Shown piece by piece: positions 59,920 through 64,000 of a stretch of DNA of 64,000 nt. Numbering within the stretch: position 1 is the first letter of the stretch; every line of letters begins with the position of its first letter. Below the pieces are notes generated by a model. That model was not told the DNA's origin and ran no database searches. It was given only the letters and a program-made list of their open reading frames with translations. Source of the stretch: Bacteroidales bacterium (GTDB taxonomy: Bacteria; Bacteroidota; Bacteroidia; Bacteroidales; Muribaculaceae); assembly GCA_003150235.1 (NCBI GenBank), contig QAMW01000017.1, positions 77,818 through 141,817 of the forward strand, read 5' to 3'. The position numbers were made by a program, and so were the translations under genes.

Positions 59920-60672
59920 TTATTTTTGGTTACTGTAATCCTTGTATTTATGGGTCATGCCGTGGTATTTCAGCCTGATTACGCCAAACACCGCCTCCGA
60001 GAATATGCCCGAACTCATCTTGCTCTCGCCAAGCACACGGTTGACGAAGACAATCGGCACCTCAACGATTTTGAACCGGTGCATGTGGGCGGTAAATTTC
60101 ATCTCGATCTGGAAGGCATAGCCCTTGAAATGTATCTTGTCGAGGTCAAACGCCTCCAGCACCCTGCGACGGTAGCACACAAATCCGGCGGTGGTGTCGC
60201 AGATGTTCATGCCTGTAATAAGGCGCACATATTTCGACGCGAAGTATGACATGAGGACACGACTCATCGGCCAGTTGACCACATTGACCCCTGAGATATA
60301 TCGCGAACCGATCGCCACATCGGCACCGTCGTCATGACAAGCCTTGTAAAGTGCCATCAGGTCCTTGGGATTGTGGGAGAAGTCGGCGTCCATCTCGAAG
60401 ATATACCCATAGCTGCGTTCAAGCGCAAACTTGAACCCGGCGATATAAGCGGTGCCGAGCCCGAGTTTGCCTTTACGTTCAAGCAGATGCACACGCGCGG
60501 GATATTCCTCCATTTTGGTGCGCACGATGGCGGCTGTGCCGTCGGGCGAGCCGTCGTCGACTATGAGCACATCCATCTCATGAGGCAGAGCCATGACCGC
60601 ATCTATGATAGCGGCGGCATTCTCTGCCTCATTATAGGTGGGGATAATTACAAGACAATCGGAAGATGCCAT
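59920..60672 (-). CDS. Polyprenol phosphate mannosyl/glucosyltransferase (GT2, DPM1-like)
   Basis: 250 residues from the ATG at 60672; a longer start at 60693 would overlap the upstream aminotransferase stop. GT-A fold with LVIIPTYNEAEN, nucleotide-binding DDGSPDGT and the DxD-type EMDADFSHNP; then VAIGSRYISGVNVVNWPMSR and CDTTAGFVCYRR, typical of DPM1/polyprenyl-phosphate sugar synthases. It transfers a sugar from GDP/UDP-sugar to a lipid phosphate on the inner-membrane face. The C-terminus lacks a TM pair, so it is probably peripheral. Between aspC and pyrC in one operon. Confidence 0.87.
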   Translation of the reverse strand: MASSDCLVIIPTYNEAENAAAIIDAVMALPHEMDVLIVDDGSPDGTAAIVRTKMEEYPARVHLLERKGKLGLGTAYIAGFKFALERSYGYIFEMDADFSHNPKDLMALYKACHDDGADVAIGSRYISGVNVVNWPMSRVLMSYFASKYVRLITGMNICDTTAGFVCYRRRVLEAFDLDKIHFKGYAFQIEMKFTAHMHRFKIVEVPIVFVNRVLGESKMSSGIFSEAVFGVIRLKYHGMTHKYKDYSNQK

Positions 60673-60676
60673 GTCG

Positions 60677-61873
60677 TCACACAAGTTTGGCAAGTGCTTC
60701 CTCTATGCGGCGCATCGCCTCGCGGATGGTATCGTCGGCGGTGGCATAGCTGAGTCGGATATAGCCGGGACAGCAGAATGCCGAGCCGGCGACGGTAGCG
60801 ACATGTCCCACCTCAAGAAGATACATGGCGAGGTCGGAGTCGTTGTTGATCACGTAGTCGCCGTAACGCTTTCCGAAATAGCTTGACACCTCGGGGAAGA
60901 GGTAGAATGCGCCGTCGGGGCGGTTGACCTTCCATCCGGGTATTGCCGATGCGAGTCCAACGATGAGGTCGCGGCGGCGTTCAAATGCCTTGCGCATCTC
61001 CTCGACACATTCCTGCGGACCCGTATATGCAGCCTCGGCAGCCTTCTGTGCGATTGAAGAGGCTCCGGAAGTGTACTGGCTCTGGAGCTTGTTGGTGGCG
61101 CGGGCAAGCCAGAGCGGTGCGGCGAGGTATCCTATACGCCAGCCGGTCATGGCATAAGCCTTGGAGACACCGTTGACCACACATACCCTGTCGGCGATTT
61201 CGGGGAACGACGCAAGCGAGGTGAACTCGCCGGTGAAGTTGATGTGCTCGTAAATCTCATCGGAAAGCACCAGTACATCGGGGTAGTCGGCAAGCACGTT
61301 GACGAGAGCCTGGAGCTCATCCTTGGAGTAGACGCTTCCTGTAGGATTGCTCGGCGAGTTGAAAAACACGAGCTTGGTGCGCTCTGTGATTGCGGCGCGG
61401 AGCTGTTCGGGAGTAATCTTGAAATTCTGTTCGATGGTGGCGGGCACGAGTACGCTCTTTCCCTCGGCGAGGTTGACCATCTCGACATAGCTTACCCATG
61501 CGGGGGTGGGGATGATAACCTCGTCGCCGGGATTAATGACAGCAAGAATCACGTTGCAGAGCGACTGCTTGGCTCCGTTGGACACCACGACCTGCTCCGG
61601 AGCGAAGTCGATGGCATTCTCGTTTTTAAGCTTTGCGGAAATCGCCTTGCGGAGCGACATGTAGCCCGGCACGGGCGAATAGAACGAGAAATTGTCATCA
61701 ATCGCCTTCTTGGCGGCTTCCTTGATATGGTCGGGAGTGTTGAAATCGGGTTCTCCCACTGAAAGGTTGATGACGTCTACGCCCTGAGCCTTCAGCTCCT
61801 GGCTTTTCTGCGACATAGCCAGGGTCTGCGAGGGGGCGAGTGCCTGTACGCGATTGGAAATCTGTTGCATCAT
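60677..61873 (-). CDS. aspC: Class I PLP aminotransferase (aspartate aminotransferase-like)
   Basis: 398 residues. It transaminates aspartate (or aromatic amino acids) with 2-oxoglutarate. PLP Lys is Lys238 in NGVSKAYAMTGWRIG; NSPSNPTG (about 172-179) binds the cofactor ring; SDEIYEH holds the Asp to the pyridine N. N-terminal SVGEPDF is the class I marker. The substrate is not certain from sequence. First gene before the GT2 and pyrC genes. A plus-strand TAAATTTG-like -7 box is at 61916-61923 on the minus strand. Confidence 0.92.
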   Translation of the reverse strand: MMQQISNRVQALAPSQTLAMSQKSQELKAQGVDVINLSVGEPDFNTPDHIKEAAKKAIDDNFSFYSPVPGYMSLRKAISAKLKNENAIDFAPEQVVVSNGAKQSLCNVILAVINPGDEVIIPTPAWVSYVEMVNLAEGKSVLVPATIEQNFKITPEQLRAAITERTKLVFFNSPSNPTGSVYSKDELQALVNVLADYPDVLVLSDEIYEHINFTGEFTSLASFPEIADRVCVVNGVSKAYAMTGWRIGYLAAPLWLARATNKLQSQYTSGASSIAQKAAEAAYTGPQECVEEMRKAFERRRDLIVGLASAIPGWKVNRPDGAFYLFPEVSSYFGKRYGDYVINNDSDLAMYLLEVGHVATVAGSAFCCPGYIRLSYATADDTIREAMRRIEEALAKLV

Positions 61874-62024
61874 TGCTTGTCTGATAAAAAGTTAAAATCG
61901 ATTTTATTTCGGTGGCAAATTTACGAAAAACAATGGAATATTTGTAGCATCTGTCAATTTTCAGCTGACTTTCGGCTGATTTTTGACTGATTTTTATCTA
62001 CAACCGTTTTCCTGTGCCGATGGT

Positions 62025-63242
62025 TCAACGTAACAGCAGTGACGCGTCGCCATAGCTGAGAAAGCGGTAATCGCCTGTAAGGGCATAATCATACATCTCG
62101 CGCCATCCTCCGCCTATAAATGCCGATACAAGCAGGAGCAGTGTCGATTTCGGCTGATGGAAATTGGTAATGATGCCGTTGACCACCTTGAAAGCATAGC
62201 CCGGCGCGATGATTATGCGGGTCGAGGCGAGCAAGGTTTTCGCCCCCGTGGAGTCAAGCCATTTCACCAGTGCGGAAAGTGAGTCACGGCGCGACAATCG
62301 CGGATGGTTGTCGCTGTATGGATACCATTGCGGCACCTCGCCGGTCCATTGACCCGTAGCGACAAGACATCCTATATGGTAAAGGCTTTCGAGCGTACGC
62401 ACCGAGGTGGTGCCTACAGCGATGACGGGGCGCGTGGTGTCGGCAAGTTCCCGGATAAGGTCGCGGCTCACGGCGATGAACTCGCTGTGCATGTCATGCT
62501 CGCCGATTGAGTCGCTTTTCACGGGCTGAAATGTGCCTGCACCCACATGCAGGGTCAGTTCGCGCCGCTCCATGCCTGCCGCATCAATGCCGTGTAACAC
62601 TTCATCGGTGAAGTGGAGCCCCGCCGTGGGGGCGGCGACAGAACCGTCGATGTGGCTGAACACAGTTTGGTAGTCGGTTGAGTCGCTCGGCTCGGTATCG
62701 CGGTTGAGGTATGGCGGGATAGGTATCTCGCCTGCCGCCGATATTATCTGTGAAAAAGTCACGTCGCTGTTATCCCAGCTGAAATTTATGACCGAGGCAT
62801 TTCCCTCGCGCGCCTCGCGGGTGGCGTTCAGAGTGACCGCAGTGCCGTCTATGTCAAGCGGCATAGTGAGAGAGCCGGATTTCCAACGCTTTGAATTACC
62901 GACAAAACAGAGCCATGAACAGCTCCCCGAGGAAGCGAAGCTGACGGCGTAATCAGCCGGATCGACAGGCTCAAGGCAGAATATCTCTATCACGGCGCCT
63001 CCTCCGGGCTTGCGGAAACGCAGACGGGCGTTGATTACGCGCGTATTGTTATATATGAGCAGCGACTGCGCAGGCAGTAGGGCGGGCAGTTCGTTGAACA
63101 CACGGGTGGAGAGTGTCCCGTCGGGTTTGCGCACCAGCAGTTTACACTTGTCGCGCTCCTGCAACGGATGCTTGGCTATGCGCTCGTCGGGGAGCGGATA
63201 GTCGTAATCTTCGATACGGATATCGGCAACATTAGTATTCAT
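62025..63242 (-). CDS. queA: tRNA preQ1(34) S-adenosylmethionine ribosyltransferase-isomerase
   Basis: 405 residues. It adds the ribosyl part of SAM to preQ1 in tRNA during queuosine synthesis. Signature pieces: DYDYPLPDERIAKHPLQERD, LIYNNTRVINARL, EIPIPPYLNRDTEPSDSTDYQTVF, VAAPTAGLHFTDEVL, VGAGTFQPV and TNFHQPKSTLLLLVSAF. The length is above the proteobacterial about 350 because of an insert at about 100-140, common in Bacteroidetes. It is monocistronic; a TAAATTTG -7 element lies only 5 bp before the ATG, suggesting a nearly leaderless transcript. Confidence 0.95.
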   Translation of the reverse strand: MNTNVADIRIEDYDYPLPDERIAKHPLQERDKCKLLVRKPDGTLSTRVFNELPALLPAQSLLIYNNTRVINARLRFRKPGGGAVIEIFCLEPVDPADYAVSFASSGSCSWLCFVGNSKRWKSGSLTMPLDIDGTAVTLNATREAREGNASVINFSWDNSDVTFSQIISAAGEIPIPPYLNRDTEPSDSTDYQTVFSHIDGSVAAPTAGLHFTDEVLHGIDAAGMERRELTLHVGAGTFQPVKSDSIGEHDMHSEFIAVSRDLIRELADTTRPVIAVGTTSVRTLESLYHIGCLVATGQWTGEVPQWYPYSDNHPRLSRRDSLSALVKWLDSTGAKTLLASTRIIIAPGYAFKVVNGIITNFHQPKSTLLLLVSAFIGGGWREMYDYALTGDYRFLSYGDASLLLR

Positions 63243-63443
63243 GCTGCAAATTTAGCTATAATCCGCGACATTTTTACCTGTTGGCAAATTTCTGCCCCGT
63301 TATCCCCACCACCGCTGATTGTTCTATATGGAATTTGCAGACATTTAATATTTCTAACTGCTATGTTTGACGCATTTGGTCAGATGTCGTATTGCAATCA
63401 TGGAAAGGAAATTTTGTTTTTGTCGGCTTTTTTGCCCGAAAAA

Positions 63444-63480
63444 TTTGGGCATGTCAAATACTGTTTGTAATTTTGCGAAC
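63444..63480 (+). promoter_or_regulatory. arsR promoter with dyad over -7
   Basis: TTTG (63444-63447), a 20-bp spacer and TAATTTTG (63468-63475) fit the Bacteroidetes promoter consensus. An imperfect dyad GTTTG-N8-CGAAC (63463-63480) has the -7 octamer exactly as its spacer, as expected for a repressor operator. A matching dyad lies downstream of arsR at 63849-63866. Confidence 0.65.
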
Positions 63481-63496
63481 AACAAATAAAAATGAT

Positions 63497-63826
63497 ATGG
63501 CAAAATTAGAGATAACACCCGAACAGGAGCGTCTTGCGAGGTTTGCGAAAGCGATGGGACATCCAACGCGGATAGCGATTCTCAATTTTCTCGCTCAGAG
63601 AAACGAATGTTTCTTTGGTGACATACACGAGGTGCTTCCGATAGCGAAAGCCACGGTATCACAACATCTGAGTGAATTGAAGGAGGCGGGTCTGATACAA
63701 GGCACCATCGAGCCGCCAAAAGTAAAATATTGCATCAACGCAGAAAACTGGAAACTCGCACGGCAACTGTTTTCACAGATGCTTGACGACTGCTGTCCCT
63801 CAAAAAATAATAGCTGCTGCTCGTAA
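63497..63826 (+). CDS. ArsR-family transcriptional repressor
   Basis: 109 residues from the ATG at 63497; an in-frame ATG at 63392 lies upstream of the promoter. Winged helix-turn-helix: ARFAKAMGHPTRIAILNFLA, then NECFFGDIHEVLPIAKATVSQHLSELKEAGLI (recognition helix), KVKYCIN wing. The C-terminus has paired cysteines (DDCCPSKNNSCCS) that could bind a metal or metalloid or sense redox. The effector is not known; arsenite is one option by family. It precedes a lipoprotein gene in the same direction, with operator-like dyads in front of both. Confidence 0.88.
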   Translation: MAKLEITPEQERLARFAKAMGHPTRIAILNFLAQRNECFFGDIHEVLPIAKATVSQHLSELKEAGLIQGTIEPPKVKYCINAENWKLARQLFSQMLDDCCPSKNNSCCS

Positions 63827-63848
63827 GCACTATTTTTTTATTTCTGAT

Positions 63849-63866
63849 GTTCGTAATTCGGCAAAC
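63849..63866 (+). promoter_or_regulatory. Second ArsR operator-like dyad
   Basis: GTTCG-N8-CAAAC, matching the dyad at the arsR promoter (24 of 28 bases match in the surrounding segment). Its spacer TAATTCGG no longer fits the -7 consensus. It lies 29 bp before the lipoprotein ATG. Confidence 0.5.
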
Positions 63867-63894
63867 AACAACTTAATTAAATACATTTAAGCTC

Positions 63895-64000
63895 ATGAAA
63901 AAGTTACTGATGTTTTTCGCCCTTACGATAGGGGTACTGTCATGCGGAAGCGGGGATAATACTGCCGCTGCGAAATCCCCGGAAAAGGATAGAGTGGAAG
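63895..64000 (+). CDS. Lipoprotein, 5' part, cut by window end
   Basis: 35 codons are visible. The signal peptide MKKLLMFFALTIGVLSC ends in a lipobox-type LSC, followed by Gly/Ser/Asp/Asn/Ala and a Lys/Glu-rich stretch. It starts 68 bp after arsR, likely the same operon. In related genomes small redox lipoproteins follow such ArsR genes (inference, not shown here). Confidence 0.75.
   Translation, partial: MKKLLMFFALTIGVLSCGSGDNTAAAKSPEKDRVE

Overview
The window looks like a chromosome segment of a gut Bacteroidales, most probably a Muribaculaceae-type (S24-7) species. The evidence is the Bacteroidetes promoter grammar (TTTG/ATTG, 19-20 bp, TAnnTTTG) before several genes, a SusC/SusD-type glycan uptake operon, Nudix-family sugar regulation, a ferredoxin-linked 2-oxoacid oxidoreductase, secreted proteins with Por-type (T9SS-like) C-terminal tails, and a GC content a little above 50%. 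Taxonomy is inferred from gene content only.

Layout. 1-534: 3' end of asnA. 521-4429: a compact five-gene block on the minus strand that reads as phage head/portal genes (small acidic protein, HK97/SU10-like capsid, adaptor-like protein, portal-like protein, lipoprotein/TM spanin-like protein). No terminase, tail, integrase, endolysin or replication gene is visible beside it. This is the most unusual gene content here and may be a domesticated capsid system. 5172-13850: a secreted carbohydrate-binding-like protein and a susCDEF-like operon whose susC is split by a one-base frameshift. 15119-25201: envelope biogenesis genes, LptD divergent from a TamB-like/TamA-like pair. 27278-30091: a large leucine-rich-repeat surface protein. 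30410-35635: a xylose operon (Nudix-type regulator, xylB, xylA, sugar:H+ symporter). 36302-41619: phoH, purC, menG/ubiE, a DUF3078-type outer-membrane protein and two small exported proteins. 42014-44017: glgB. 44568-46030: hipBA-type toxin-antitoxin pair. 46154-51202: mfd and a C-terminal processing protease. 51602-53038: SGNH hydrolase and a beta-barrel. 53744-55027: AAA/DUF4143 ATPase behind a four-copy 23-bp repeat array. 55577-58450: korAB. 58566-63242: pyrC, a GT2 glycosyltransferase, an aminotransferase and queA. 63497-64000: an ArsR regulator with two matching operator-like dyads and the start of a lipoprotein gene.

Nearly every intergenic gap longer than about 250 bp is filled with a few families of dispersed, strongly palindromic, non-coding repeats. 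Family D is exactly 166 bp with 15-bp terminal inverted repeats (3 copies). Family E is about 280 bp with 16-17-bp terminal inverted repeats (3 full copies and 1 truncated). Family C is a palindromic unit of about 200 bp (at least 8 copies). Short family B units carry a gcgtag..gtaggggc core. Family A consists of gttgtcagatttcag-like runs. Family F is about 90 bp. They nest in one another, and the gap at 25202-27200 is a 2-kb mosaic of them. No transposase is in the window, so they look like non-autonomous (MITE/REP-like) elements mobilised in trans.

Most genes form short co-directional operons on the minus strand. Several promoters carry dyads over the -7 or -33 element next to a regulator gene (xyl regulator, hipBA, arsR), which suggests local autoregulation.
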